The notes: generated by a model not told the origin, from the sequence alone. A DNA stretch of 64,000 bases from Scolanthus callimorphus (GCA_033964015.1 CM066913.1:3846169-3910168); one strand, 5' to 3'; shown: positions 9,683-21,641, counted from the stretch's first letter. Numbers and translations: made by a program.

Positions 9683-12680
9683 ATAGATTTAGCCACTGGC
9701 TAAAAGCGGAGCTCACGATTATAAAATTTTCTGTGCGAATGAAAGGGATTCCCATGTGTTCATGGTTTATACTTTTAAGCAAAAATGTCTCTTGATAAGT
9801 ATACAACGGTGTTTTCTTCGGTATGTTGCTGCATTGACACAATACAAATACGGGAGAAAAAAAGCATCCTGTCAAGTGAGATAAAACCTCCTTCAGAAAA
9901 ATAAAGGTAGTAATTCCTACAAATGGAATGATTCAAAAGCGCAATAAAGAGAATATTTTTTCAAGCATAATGGCGTCGTCGATGACGTCATATCACCTGA
10001 CCACTTCATTTTGCTCATCTGGTGACCTAGACTACACTACAAAAGTTTGGTTGTTTTAGAGTCTTCCCTTCACGAGATATTAATTTTCAGGCATAGATGA
10101 CGTCATCGCTGACGTCATATCACGTGACCACCTCATTTTGCACAACTGGTAACCCAGACTACACTACAAAAGTTTGGTTGTTTTAGAGTCTTCCCTTCAC
10201 GAGATATTAATTTTTCAGGCAAAGATGACGTCATCGCTGACGTCATATCACGTAACCAACTCATTTCGCTCATCTGGTGACCTAGACTACACTACCCAAG
10301 TTCGGTTGTTTTAGAGTCTTCCTTTCATGAGATATTAATTTTTCAAGCATAGATGACGTCATCGATGACGTCACATCACGTGACCACTTCATTTTGCTGA
10401 TCTGATGATCTAGACTACACCACCCAAGTTTGGTTGTTTTAGAATCTTCCTTTCACGAGATATTAATTTTTCAAGCATAGATGACGTCATCGATGACGTC
10501 ACATCACGTGACCACTTCATTTCGCTCATCTGGTGACATAGACTACACTACCCAAGTTTGGTTGTTTTAGAGTCTTCCCTTCACGAGATATTAATTTTTC
10601 AATCACTGATGACGTCATCGATGACGTCACATCACGTGACCGTGTTACAGCACCCCCCTTGTGGCATAGACAAAATATCCCAAGTATGGTTGTCTTAGCA
10701 TGTTCCCTTGAGGAGATATAATTTTTTATTTGCATACCACAGGGTTCCCATGTGTACACGGACGGCGGCGGACGGACGAACGGCGGACACTATAGGTTTA
10801 ATACCAGAAAAAATATATAGATTTAGCCACTGGCTAAAAGCGGAGCTCCCGGTTATAAAAATTTCTGTGCGAATGAAAGGGATTCCCATGTGTACATGGT
10901 TTATACTATAGGCTTTTTAAGAAAAAATGTCTCTTGATATGCATACAACTGTTTTCTTCGGTATGTTGCTGCATTGACACAATACAAACACGGGACGAAA
11001 ATAAGCATCCTGTCAAGTGGGATGACCTTCCGAAAAATTTAAGGTATTAATTCCTCCAAATGGAATGATTCAAAAGTGCAATAAAAGAATATTTTTTCAA
11101 GCATAGATTGCGTCGTCGATGACGTCATATCACCTGACCACTTCATTTCGCTCATCTGGTGACCTAGACTACACTACCCAAGTTTCGTTGTTTTAGAGTC
11201 TTCCCTTCACGAGATATTAATTTTTTCAAGCATAGATGACGTGATCGATGACGTCATATCACGTGACCACTTTCTTTCGCTCACCTGGTGATCTAGACTA
11301 CACTACAAACGTTTGGTTGTTTTAGAGTCTTCCCTTCACGAGATTAATTTTTCAGGCATAGATGACGTCATCGCTGACGTCATATCACGTGACCAACTCA
11401 TTTCGCTCTTCTGGTGACCTAGACTACACTACCCAAGTTTGGTTGTTTTAGAGTCTTCCCTTCACGAGATTTTAATGTTTCAAGCATAGATGACGTCATC
11501 GATGACGTCACATCACGTGACCACATCATTTCGTTCATCTGATGATCTAGACTAGGGAAGCGGTCAAAACATCTGTACTCGACCGGGACCCGATTTTATC
11601 GCGGGAGGTGGTAGGTCCCGGGCTGTACCTACCCACCCGTTTTTTCAATGCCCATTTTCTCCATGCTCAAGTAAGGGGTGTTGGATTTTATTGCATGGAT
11701 GCGTTGCTCTCGCTATGAAGAAGACGGTGCAGGGCTAATCTTTTGTATTCATTTAATATTTTACGAGATATTCGCAGTTAAAAATGGCTATTTTTTTCCT
11801 AAAAGAAGGTTGGCTGCGGTATACACCACCCCATCGGGTCCCATTCTAGTACAGATGTTTTGACCACTTCCCCTACACTACCAAAGTTTGGTTGTTTTAG
11901 AGCCTTCCCTTCACGAGATATTAATTTTTCAAGCATAGATGACGTCATCGATGACGTCACATAGATGACGTCATCGATGACGTCATATCACGTGACCACT
12001 TTATTTCGCTCACCTGGTGATCTAGACTACACTACAAACGTTTGGTTGTTTTAGAGTCTTCCCTTCACGAGATATTAATTTTCAGGCATAGATGACGTCA
12101 TCGCTGACGTCATATCACGTGACCGACTCATTTCGCTCATCTGGTGACCTAGACTACACTACCCAAGTTTGGTTGTTTTAGAGTCTTCCCTTCATGAGAT
12201 TTTAATGTTTCAAGCATAGATGACGTCATCGATGACGTCACATCACGTGACCACTTCATTTTGCTCATCTGGTGACCTAGACTACACTACCCAAGTTTGG
12301 TTGTTTTAGAGTCTTCTCTACACGAGATATTCATTTTTCAAGCATAGATGACGTCATCGATGACGTCACATCACGTGACCACTTCATTTCGCTCATCTGG
12401 TGACCTAGACCACACTACCCAAGTTTGGTTGTTTTAGAGTCTTCTCTTCACGAGATACTTATTTTTCAATCACTGATGACGTCATCGATGACGTCACATC
12501 ACGTGACCGTGCTACAGCACCCCCCTTGTGGCATAGACAAAACATCCCAAGTATGGCTGTCTTAGCATGTTCCCTTGAGGAGATATAATTTTTTTCTTTG
12601 CATACCACAGGGTTCCCATGTGTACACGGACGGACGGCGGAGACGGACGGACGGCGGACGCTATAGGTTTAATACCAGAA
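9683..12680. repeat. compound satellite: two tandem copies of a ~1-1.9 kb repeat with CRE arrays
   Basis: Each large copy opens with a TAGATTTAGCCACTGGCTAA motif (9683 and 10818), carries an array of ~125-130 bp units, and closes with a GACGGCGGACG...GGTTTAATACCAG tail (~10760 and ~12640). Array units lie at 9960-10670, 11100-11550 and 11880-12530. Each unit holds paired TGACGTCA palindromes and usually a TCACGTGA. About 29 TGACGTCA sites occur in all. Confidence 0.8.
11555..11873. mobile_element. MITE inserted in the CRE array, CTA target duplication
   Basis: Ends GGGAAGCGGTCAAAACATC and GATGTTTTGACCACTTCCC are inverted. CTA flanks both sides (11552-11554 and 11874-11876). The interrupted unit continues exactly across the insertion. 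A diverged relative is at 56291-56618. Confidence 0.8.
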
Positions 12681-12689
12681 AAACAAAGA

Positions 12690-13160
12690 AAAAATCATAT
12701 CTCCCGAAGGGAAGCTTCTATAGAAGTCAACTTGGACAAACTTTTAAAGACCATAAGAGGAACTCTACACCAAAGTCACGTTCCCTCACGCCATCAATGA
12801 CGTCATCAAAATGCTCCATAATGCCCGTGACGTCTAAAAATCAACTCGATGGTATACGTTTTTCCCTTAGGTATGGTGCTCCGCTTGCGCGGGCCTTCGG
12901 CCCGCGCTGGAGCTCCGCTATAAAGAAAAAATCATATCTCCCGAAGGGAAGCTTCATAAAAGCCAAACTTGGACAAACTTTCAAAGACCATAAGAGGAAC
13001 TCTACACCAAAGTCACGTGCCCACTCGTCATCAATGACGTCATCAAAATGATCCATAATGCCCGTGACGTTCAAAAATCAACTCGATAGTACACTATACG
13101 TTTTTCCCTTAGGTATGGTGCTCCGCTTGCGCGGGCCTTCGGCCCGCGCTGGAGCTCCGC
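12690..13160. repeat. direct repeat pair, ~236-bp unit
   Basis: Two near-identical units begin with a AAAATCATATCTCCCGAAGG motif (12693 and ~12928) and end with a GC-rich hairpin, GCGCGGGCC-TTC-GGCCCGCGC, followed by GGAGCTCCGCTA. Each also holds a TGACGTCATC motif. Confidence 0.75.
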
Positions 13161-13792
13161 TAAAATTTCGCCAAAACTGTCGATTTGCCGACGTTGCAAA
13201 ATTTTCTTATTAGAAATGAACCCCCTTACCTTTTTTGAAGGTCTGTAAGTATTTTCACTTATATCCGTAGCGAAAAGCAGGAAAATTTACCAAAACTTGT
13301 AACAGAACTATTTGGGTCTGGATGTCTAGGGTGTTTTTGGTTGTGCGAACTTAGTTCTTTCTTAGTTTCTGTGGAAGAATTCGACATGGCGGCTTTGTGC
13401 CTCGCATAAGAAATCGCATGAATTGGAACTTCACTGTAGATTAATCTTATCCAACAAAAACACGCCTACAGGTGAGATTTCGATTTTCAATGGACTGAGA
13501 AATGTTTAGAGTTTGAAAACGGCATTTATCATTTATGGCCCTTTATTTTACCTTCGCCTGGCCCGTAAACGCGCTAAAATGCCGTTTCCATTGAACAGCA
13601 TTAGATTACTTCACCAAAGCAATTTTATGTTGTTTTTTGTGGACTTAAACGTTTTCAAACCACTATAAAATTATGTTTTGCAAAAGTTAGTTTGTTGATT
13701 CTCAAATACACTGATCCCTGTCATTGCAGTTTTCATTATAGTTCACTAGTGAAGGGAACTGGGTGCACGATTATTTTGTAAAACAGATATTT

Positions 13793-14041
13793 CCACTGTA
13801 TGCATTGCTACGCGACCTTCAAAATTCAATGTTGCGATTGGCGATTTTTAGCTGTCAATCAACACCGTCGATATTGATTAAAATATCAACTAAAATTATT
13901 GTAAGCTATCCTTTTGCTTCATTCGGGTTGCCTAAAATTAAAACTTTCTGGCTCAAGAAAATTGACATACTGAATTCCTTTGCTGAGAATCGCCAATCGC
14001 AAAAATGAATTTTGAGGTCGCGTAGCAATGCATACGGTGGT
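13793..14041. mobile_element. MITE-like inverted repeat
   Basis: The left end CCACTGTATGCATTGCTACG is matched in inverse at 14022-14041. The arms continue through GCGACCTTCAAAATTCA and GCGATTGGCGA. Non-coding. Confidence 0.7.
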
Positions 14042-14065
14042 AAAGAAAAACAAGCATTCTTAGAC

Positions 14066-14600
14066 CCCGTCCACACTACAACCGTTTTCAAACGAAAACG
14101 GATACTTTTTGCTCACGTTTCCAAAAGATTTGCGTCCACACTTATCGTTTTCGCCCGTCCACACTACAACGCGTATCCGTACGAAACGCTCTTATGCCAA
14201 TCTCGTACACAGAGCCCGTCATCTTTTGGCCAGCGGCAAGATTCAGGGCTCTGGGAATCCGATTTGTGAGCATGCGTGCTAGGTCAAAAACGTAACGAAC
14301 TTTCATACAACGTTCAAACCGGAAACCCAGATCTGTGTTTTAAAAAAATCGATTCCCCCAGAGCCTGAATCTTGCTGCTGGCCAAAGATGACGGGCTCTG
14401 GGTACGAGATTGGCTCTTATGCATTCAGTGCGCATGCTCAAATAAGCTCAACGCATGCGCATTTCGATCTGGCGGCCCGCGAAATTGGTCGGGTTTGCTG
14501 TGGTGACGTCATCGTTTTCAGATAGCATCGTTTTCACCCGTCCCCACACTAGAAACAGCGCTTTCAAACAGTTCCGTTTTCAAATCGGACCACTCTGGAG
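14066..14600. mobile_element. diverged MITE (CCCGTCCACACTAC end), interrupted
   Basis: It begins with the same end as the complete copy at 22315-22509 and continues with CCGTTTTCAAACGAAAACGG. Its right end is diverged. It is split by a nested hAT-like element at 14197-14413. Confidence 0.55.
14197..14413. mobile_element. nested hAT-like MITE, 8-bp target duplication
   Basis: Ends CCAATCTCGTAC and GTACGAGATTGG are inverted, and the arms continue through CAGAGCCCGTCATCTTTGG-like sequence. CTCTTATG is duplicated at 14189-14196 and 14414-14421. Confidence 0.8.
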
Positions 14601-14873
14601 AGCGTTTTCCGATTTTTTCCTATGAGTAATGAGAGTGATAGATTAGTAGTTATTTGAACTCAGTACGGATCGTAACCAGTCAACTTAGTGCTGCAACCCC
14701 CCCTCTGAAAAAAATCCTGAATCCGCCACTAAACCCTTAAGGGGCGACCTCATCCCGCCCAATGCATTGCTTGTTTTTGTTTACATGTGATACATGCAAA
14801 TGAATTCTCCTTTTTCGAGTTTGTCTCGCGTGTGTACGGTATAAAATGCATGCACTAAACTGACAAAAATTAA

Positions 14874-14898
14874 TGCACCAGTCAATTGACCTCCCCGC

Positions 14899-14929
<31 letters not shown>

Positions 14930-15508
14930 ATTCGCGCATTAGCGGGGTACTAGCGGGGCTTTCGTACATAATTCACACTACATTACTGCCTCGTTGGTCG
15001 GGAGATGCACTTTCTTTCACGGCTTCCACACAGTACATCGAGCGGGGAGTCACTCTCTTCCCCGGTACACAACACAACAGAAACCAGCCCGCTTTCCGGC
15101 TGCTTCACCTCCATATCAACACCCCTTTACTTCACAAACGACACGACAAATACAGATTTTTGTTACTTGAATTACACGTATTAAATTTTAATCTACACTA
15201 GCGAAAGTACATGCAAGTAGAAAAATATGGTTTTATTACGCTTTGCGATCGGCTGCGGCTGCATTGAAAACTGGGCACCATCGACATGACTCTTTTCAGT
15301 GAGTAAAAATCCTTTGTGTTATCTTCAAAATTCATTGGCAAGGAGCGCATTCACTCTTAATATTACCCTGGGGACGGTGCATTCACCTCAGAAATTGTCC
15401 CGCAAACCGAGGCGCTCACTGCCTTTCATTTGCTAAAAAGTGAATGCCCCGCTAATGCGCGAATGGGGGGGGGGGGGGGGGGTGCGGGGCTGTCAATTGA
15501 CTGGTGCA
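14874..15508. mobile_element. poly-C foldback element, PIF/Harbinger-type TAA duplication
   Basis: The 635-bp element starts TGCACCAGTCAATTGAC and ends with its inverse. Both arms then carry a long C or G run and ATTCGCGCATTAGCGGGG. TAA flanks both sides (14871-14873 and 15509-15511). The related repeat at 2.95 kb shows the empty site. A second copy is at 37168-38305 with TTA flanks. Confidence 0.8.
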
Positions 15509-15587
15509 TAAAGTTTTATGGCGGCGAAGAAGTGCATTATTGAAAATTACTGCAAGCCGAAAGCAACATTTCTTGTTTTATGTAATG

Positions 15588-15679
15588 TTTACAACATGAG
15601 CAGCCGTGTTGTATCAGATTTACAACACGAGCCGAAGGCGAGTGAGATCTGATACAACACGGATGCGAATGTTGTAAAC
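15588..15679. repeat. hairpin around GTTTACAACAT ends
   Basis: Self-complementary stem through GTGTTGTATCAGAT and its inverse. The loop contains ACGAGCCGAAGGCGAGTG, shared with the next hairpin. Confidence 0.55.
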
Positions 15680-15790
15680 TACTTAAAAATATCGAGTAAC
15701 ATTCATCGCTTCTAGTGTCCTCTCTTTTTAAAAAAAACTTGTAAATTTGGCAGAGAAACTTCAAGATATGTTTCATGCAAATTAGTTATT

Positions 15791-15977
15791 AAGCAATAAA
15801 GTACTTTCCGCGTGCTCTCTGCTTTCTTACAAACACGAGGGGGATGTTGGGAGAACTGATCAAAACTTGAAAGACACGAGCCGAAGGCGAGTGTCTTTCA
15901 AGTTTTATCAGTTCGACCAACATTCCCCGAGTGTTTGTAAGAAACCAGAGAGCACGCAGAAAGTATTTTTATTGCTT
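15791..15977. mobile_element. near-perfect palindromic MITE
   Basis: AAGCAATAAAGTACTTTC...GCGTGCTCTCTG is matched in inverse to 15977. The loop has ACACGAGCCGAAGGCGAGTG. About 187 bp, non-coding. Confidence 0.65.
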
Positions 15978-16204
15978 TTAGAAAATAACATACACACGCG
16001 CGACAGCGTTGCGTGACAATCGTGTTTCTCAGGTCTCTTACAACACGCTTTTTAACCAATCAGAATGCGCACATTCACAATACAACATAGGTGTTATTTT
16101 CTAATTAGGTTTACAACACGCTACGCCTACGTTCCTGTGATTCTTATTGTATTTCTATTGTGTTGTTCCTATTAATTATTCGCGAACTTTTTAATGAATT
16201 ATTG

Positions 16205-16665
16205 AAAATGTACTACCAACGAGCATTTCTTGTTTTTCTCACTAGCCGGGCTAATATGAGGTTTATTTATAGCCTGCCACCGAGCAACGTCGGCCATCAT
16301 CACGCGAATCAAATTTAAGAAACAGGATTTAGAGTTTGTTTTGGAGTTGACTGAGATAACGAAAAATGAAAAAAAATAATAATAAAGGGCCCACCCTGCA
16401 AGTGATGGAATCGTTTCAGGATAATAATAATAATAATAATAATAATAATAGATTTATATAGCGCCATATACATTAACTGCTCTATGGCGCTTTACAATAC
16501 TACAATTAAACAATAAGAATCTATAATAATAATAATCTATAAAAATGCTTTTTTAAAAAGATGAATTTTTAGGATGTATATAAAAGGAAGATAAGTTAAT
16601 TGTCATTGAACCGAGTCTTCAAAACGCGCGAGTTACTACGCACAATAGCGTAGCGATATTATACC
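16205..16665. repeat. right copy of the 3020-3320 segment
   Basis: See the left copy; the same order of motifs is interrupted by the TAA-rich insertion. Confidence 0.65.
16420..16572. mobile_element. TAA-repeat insertion with a TATAGCGCC core
   Basis: A (TAA)n run is followed by GATTTATATAGCGCC...ATGGCGCTTTACAATA, an internal inverted core. The paralogous segment at ~3225 has no insertion, giving a clear empty site. An imperfect AGGAT occurs on both sides. Confidence 0.6.
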
Positions 16666-17350
16666 TCATCAAAGATGACTCTAATATCCAAACCTGAAAT
16701 GAATCTGCCTCACCTTAAAACTAGAGTTGCAAGACCAGAAACATATGACACAGTAATATGTTTCTAGCAAGACTCAATTCTAGTTTTGTCCCGTCTTTGA
16801 CAACATGTGTGGAAGTAGGGGCTTGTCTTTTGACTCGAGGCATCATGGATGGCGGTAGATGGAGGAGGGGCAGTTCTCCCCCCCCCCCCCCCCCCCCCCC
16901 TCCCCAATGATTTTGATGGGGCTGCTTCCCCCCAGTCATATTGATGGTTACCAAAATAATTCAGCGAAGAAAACTTGATATGTTAGAAAATAATATTATT
17001 CCAAATAGCTGGACCGTTCGCATAACGTTTTTCATCTGTAGCCTACTTTTCACGAGTTTAGAACCAAAAATTTGATAATTTAGCAGCAATTGATGCCTTT
17101 CCGACCGTCTCGAGGTCTAAAGGGACAATGTCGCATTTTTAGGGATAATTTAGGTAACTTGCAGTCGAATTTGCAAGAAATAAGTAAAATAGTCGTCTAG
17201 ATCTATTAAATAACCTTTCAACTTGAAAAGTAGAAATATGGTGTAATTTCGTGTGCTATCGAGCGATGGAATGGCATTTCTGATTTCTTACCTGGCTGAA
17301 CAAAACTTCAAACTCTTATAAATTTGATAGCCACGATAGCAACAGCTATG

Positions 17351-17497
17351 TTAGGCTTGGGGCATACGTAAAATTAAGGTCGCGTCGACCATATTATTTT
17401 CAAAAGATACCGACTCATTACACTTTCAAATAACACATTTTCTATTGTTTTAAATGTACTCGACGCGACTTTAATTCGACGTATGCCCCAGGCCTAA
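17351..17497. mobile_element. 147-bp MITE (GGGGCATACGT ends)
   Basis: TTAGGCTTGGGGCATACG at the left is inverted as CGTATGCCCCAGGCCTAA at the right. The stems continue through TCGCGTCGA. A TTA/TAA target is possible but forms part of the palindrome. Confidence 0.7.
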
Positions 17498-18163
17498 TTC
17501 ACGTAAGAATGCCTATATAATGTAAGTTTCAGCTCCTTTTCCTTTTCGATCTTTTCAAAGACTATATATATATAGGATTCTGAGTTGTTTATGTAGATCA
17601 CTGGTCTTTTATTATAACATTTTGTTGAAACAACCTTGACCTAACCCCTCTGACATTTCAAAATCCCTCCTTGCGGGAGTGTAATATACGCCAACCCCCT
17701 AGAAAAATTAGAAGGTATGACGAGACAAGACTGACAAAACAATATATATTTTGGCAAATTATATAGTAAAGTACATTGGTGTTTACTATAGCAAAATATA
17801 TTATGAAAGATATATATTACTTAGATATAACTATTGCTCCCTAGAAGCAGTCGAAAACAAAATTTCCTATCTCTCGTTTGGTTTCTAAAGGGGCCATTTA
17901 GTCATCTCGAAAATGGAATAAAAACCTATTAATTGTTTTTGGAAAGAGCACTCCGTGGCTCAACATACAAGGGACAAATTTAAAAATGCCGTTCATCCTT
18001 TATTATCGAGCAGTGAGGACACTGCCTTGCCGTTTTGGTTTTACATAAACTTTATTTGATCGCCCGTTTCGATTTCGAGGGAATGATTACTAATACAAAG
18101 GTTTGCTAATGCCCTAAGATTGTATCAGTGCTTCGGTTTTATTTCAATATTTCTCAAGCACAT

Positions 18164-18791
18164 TAAAGGCCTGGGATTCGAAATGGGCTTGGGGCTAGCC
18201 CCCAAAAACGCAAAATGTGCCTTAAATTGCTTTAATCTATTTAAGGCAGGCTAATTTTTGGCACAGTGATAAAACTGGATGAACTTAATATTTTGGTGCT
18301 ATAAAATAGTGGGGAGTGACGTCACAAGGTATGTCACGTGACAAAACAGTAAATTGCTTTTCCGGTGAGGGAGAAAGCCTCTAACAATACAGCTTTGGTG
18401 AAAATGGATAGACCTCAGCAATAGAAACATCGTACCGTTTTGGCTGCTGAACTATTATTTACTGTTAACGAGATATAAGGGTCGGAATCAGGTCACGTGT
18501 CCTAATTAATATATCAGCCCTTTAAAGCACCCTAAAGGAGCAAACTTTTTCCACATGTAAAAACGTCACTACGTAGAACCCAAAGAGAGAAATATTATTA
18601 GCTATTAACTTTTCAAAAAGGAGTGAAACTCACCACCGGAGAAATTTTTAAACTTTGAAAACTGTATCAGCCGAAATTCCATGATGAATGTTAACTATCC
18701 TGAAAATTTCATGCTCCATCATTAATGATTAGAAAAGATATTTGAAATTTTGTCATTTTCTCGATTTTCTGGGCTGACCCAGGCCTTAATA
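18164..18791. mobile_element. element with TTAAGGCCTGGG-like ends
   Basis: The left end TTAAAGGCCTGGG and right end CCCAGGCCTTAA are inverted. The TTAA at the ends suggests a piggyBac-type non-autonomous element. A fragment in inverse orientation lies at 20985-21180. Confidence 0.55.
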
Positions 18792-19621
18792 CACTTGAGT
18801 TTTCAATGTATATTCAAATTTGAAGATTCTCGATATGTTCTTATTAAGTTTGATGGGCTCTGTCATCGAAAGGATCGACCTCCAGTTTTGAATGGCTGTC
18901 TTCGAGTGTATGCCTAAATAATTTGACACCAATTGGTTATATATAATTTTGAGTTGGGTGTTTGATCATTTATTGAGGCCTGTGACTCTCAGATGTAATG
19001 CCCAGGACAGGTGATTTATCTTCCAGAGCCCCCTTCCCTCCCCTCCCTCCCCCCGCACATGTTTTTGCTCCCGCTGGCTTTGGTTGACTCGATCTCAGAG
19101 AGAATATTCAGTTTCTCTCTTTAATGCCACGTGGATACATCCTTGAAAGGTTGTACATCGCAAATGCAACTAGGTTGGCGAGGCAAAGGGTGAGTTTTAC
19201 AAGTTTTATAGCAGTTTTAAATGTCAAGAGCAATACGAGTGCCGATGTCATTGAGACGATATTGTATTGTAAAAGCAGTGCAAAAGGGTGCCAATATCGC
19301 CAATATCGGCTTGCGACAATTCGGAAACCGAAAATAACGGGAAAAGAGTAGGTAATTGGTTGTAATAAACAATTGTCTCCCAAAGTGGGCAAAGACAAAG
19401 ATTTCTTATTGTGAATAAAGATGTCCATATGTTAAAATTTGCATCACCATTCACTCAATATTCTCAATCAAAGTACGTCATCGAAAATTCCATGCATTTT
19501 ATTTTCAAAGTGCAATTTAATTGCATTCAATTACGTTAACCGCAGTTTTAAAAACAATTGAACTAAATACTTGTACTCATATAGAACCCTATTATGTAAA
19601 TAACACGTATTGGTTTGCGGC

Positions 19622-19628
19622 TATAAAA
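19622..19628 (+). promoter_or_regulatory. TATA box of secreted-protein gene 2
   Basis: The same GCGGCTATAAAAGAAG context as at 5454, ~80 bp before the conserved donor at 19707. Confidence 0.65.
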
Positions 19629-19649
19629 GAAGGCGTACATCGACAGAAA

Positions 19650-19707
19650 GGGCAAGACTCCATTTGAAGGGTGTTCCACAGTTGGATCTCGTAAAACACT
19701 AGTCAAG
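19650..19707 (+). other. 5' untranslated exon of gene 2 (start approximate)
   Basis: It matches the gene 1 leader exon and ends CAAG followed by GTAAGA. The intron runs to the acceptor just before the ATG at 20419. Confidence 0.55.
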
Positions 19708-20418
19708 GTAAGAACTACCTGCAGCCTGTTTAGTTTATGGTAGACGTTTGAGAAAAAGTCAAACCTTTTTTCCTATTTATTTTGTCGCGAGTCAGATAAA
19801 TTTGTTGGCAGTCCATTAAAAGATGTGTGAAAATCAAAAGCCTCTTGTTAGTTTGTTGAGTGAGTTACAAAACAAAACTATAGATCCCAGTAAAGTAGAG
19901 CAGGCTTCAGATGAGTGTCGAAAATAATTGAATTTGCGTTCACTTTGCATTATTATTGGCCCCTCCTTTCTATCAACCAATCAAATTTAGAACTTTGTGC
20001 ATTGTGATCACGTGCTCACCGCATGATAGTCTTTTTACTTGGCTTGGCTTGCAAAGAAACCTATCACGTGCAACTGCGTTAACTTTGCTTTTGATTGGCT
20101 GACGAGGAAGCCACTCAGCAGTAACTTGTATTTTTTCTCATTTATGATAGGCTAGGCCGTGTATTTGTTTTGTACTTTTAAATTTGAAGATTGACTATCG
20201 TTTTCGTTTACACCTCTGACTTTGTTTGCGCTGTGGTTCGTTGGATGCCCCGTTTGTAGTAAAATGTACTCTGATAACCATTCACTTTCCAAGAGTTTCA
20301 GACTGTTTCAGCTGTCCAGAAATGTTTTTGTAAATCTTTTGGTTCTGTTTGAAGTTATTGTAGTGTATATTAGTAGCAATGTATTGAGATTCCTGTTCTT
20401 ATCTTTTCTTTCAACAAG

Positions 20419-21207
20419 ATGCGAGTCACTTTGATTGTTCTGCTGGTTCTTGCCGTGGGTAGCTATGCAGCAGTTGAGGATATGTTCAAATTTAGTGACG
20501 AGAAGGCAGACGACATGCCAGAACCAGTGGCCAGCGATGCCACGCTTGATATCAAACAGCTAGAAGAAGATGATGATGATGATGATGATGATGACAATGG
20601 CAGCCAGCCAACAACAGCTCCTCCAGCACCTCAAACAACAGCTCCTCCGGCACCTCAAACAACAGCACCTCCGGCACCTCAAACAACAGCACCTCCGGCA
20701 CCTCAAACAACAGCTCCTCCAGCACCACCAACAACTCGTCCTCCGTGTGTCCCACCTCCCCTTCCGTTTAATGTGGTGTGGGCGTATCTGCAGAGATTAG
20801 GGATAACACGTCACTTTTTTGTTCTAGGGTAAGTCTACCAAACGAAAACGGAAATGCCATAAGTTAAAAGCCATGGCCAGAAGATATCATGTGTGTGAAG
20901 ATTTAAACATTTTATATGATTTATACCGCCTCGTTCTTTGCTTGATTGTTGAATGGGTTTTATTCAACACTCACTGATATCCATCACCGGAAACGCTATT
21001 TACTGTTTAGGCACGTGACATGACTTGCGACGTCATTCCGAACTAAACTATTGCACCAAAATGTTAAGTTCGTCGAGTTTTATCACTGTGCCCAAAAAAT
21101 AGCCTGCCTTAAATAGAATAAAGCGCTGATCTAAGGCACATTTTGCGTTTTCCCGTACCCATTTAGAATCCCAGGCCTTAACATGAATTAACAACTATCC
21201 CCCTACT

Positions 21208-21239
<32 letters not shown>

Positions 21240-21641
21240 TGCGACGCCCTGATGTCCTTTTTTTTTAATTCCAGCTTCTTCGAGTCCAGAGCCAGGATCC
21301 CACGTCGGCTGTTCGTGGTTCCACCATGCCCACCTGTGCCAACAAGGCCTGCCTTCTTTGCTAATATCTGTCGCGAGTGCCCTGCAGCACCGTATCTCAT
21401 CAGAGTCGGCCCGGGCTATTATCTTGTCATCAAAAACTTCAGATGTTCACCGATTAGGTGTCTGAGGGGTGGAGTAGGAAGATGCAGGAAGACATACCGC
21501 TATGTGCAATGGCCCCTGTGGGCTGGATGGAACTTTTGGTTACGACGATGGGTATGGGCTTACGTAAGAGTCGCCATTCCTCGGTGTTGTAAATGCGCTG
21601 CTTCTCTCAATAATTTCGCCGCAAATTATGGCAAACGCTAG
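20419..21641 (+). CDS. secreted Asp-rich, mucin-like, Cys/Trp-rich protein, gene 2
   Basis: Two coding exons, 20419-20828 (donor GTAAGT) and 21275-21641 (acceptor TTCCAG, stop TAG), give an intact 258-residue protein. The order is signal peptide MRVTLIVLLVLAVGSYAA, then VEDMFKFSDE..., a short Glu/Asp run with nine consecutive Asp, about five TTAPPAPQ units, and [21 protein letters not shown] spread over the exon end. The second exon has nine Cys, including CCKC near the end, and six Trp within [16 protein letters not shown]. Ten Cys in the mature protein would allow five disulfides. It is a clean reference for the broken paralog at 5816-8410. Function is not recognised. Secretion is inferred from the signal peptide and the lack of another hydrophobic helix or KDEL-like end. 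Confidence 0.85.
20985..21180 (-). mobile_element. fragment of the 18.2-kb element, inverse, in the gene 2 intron
   Basis: From CATCACCGGAAA to CCCAGGCCTTAA this is the reverse complement of ~18165-18370, with divergence. It lies between the coding exons of gene 2. Confidence 0.65.

Noticed and set aside
9960..12530. Possible CRISPR array
   Set aside because: Units are continuous ~125-130 bp tandem repeats without spacers, in a eukaryotic context with no cas genes.
12575..13051. 158-residue frame through the 236-bp repeats
   Set aside because: It runs across two repeat units and a hairpin; composition follows the repeat, no homology recognised.
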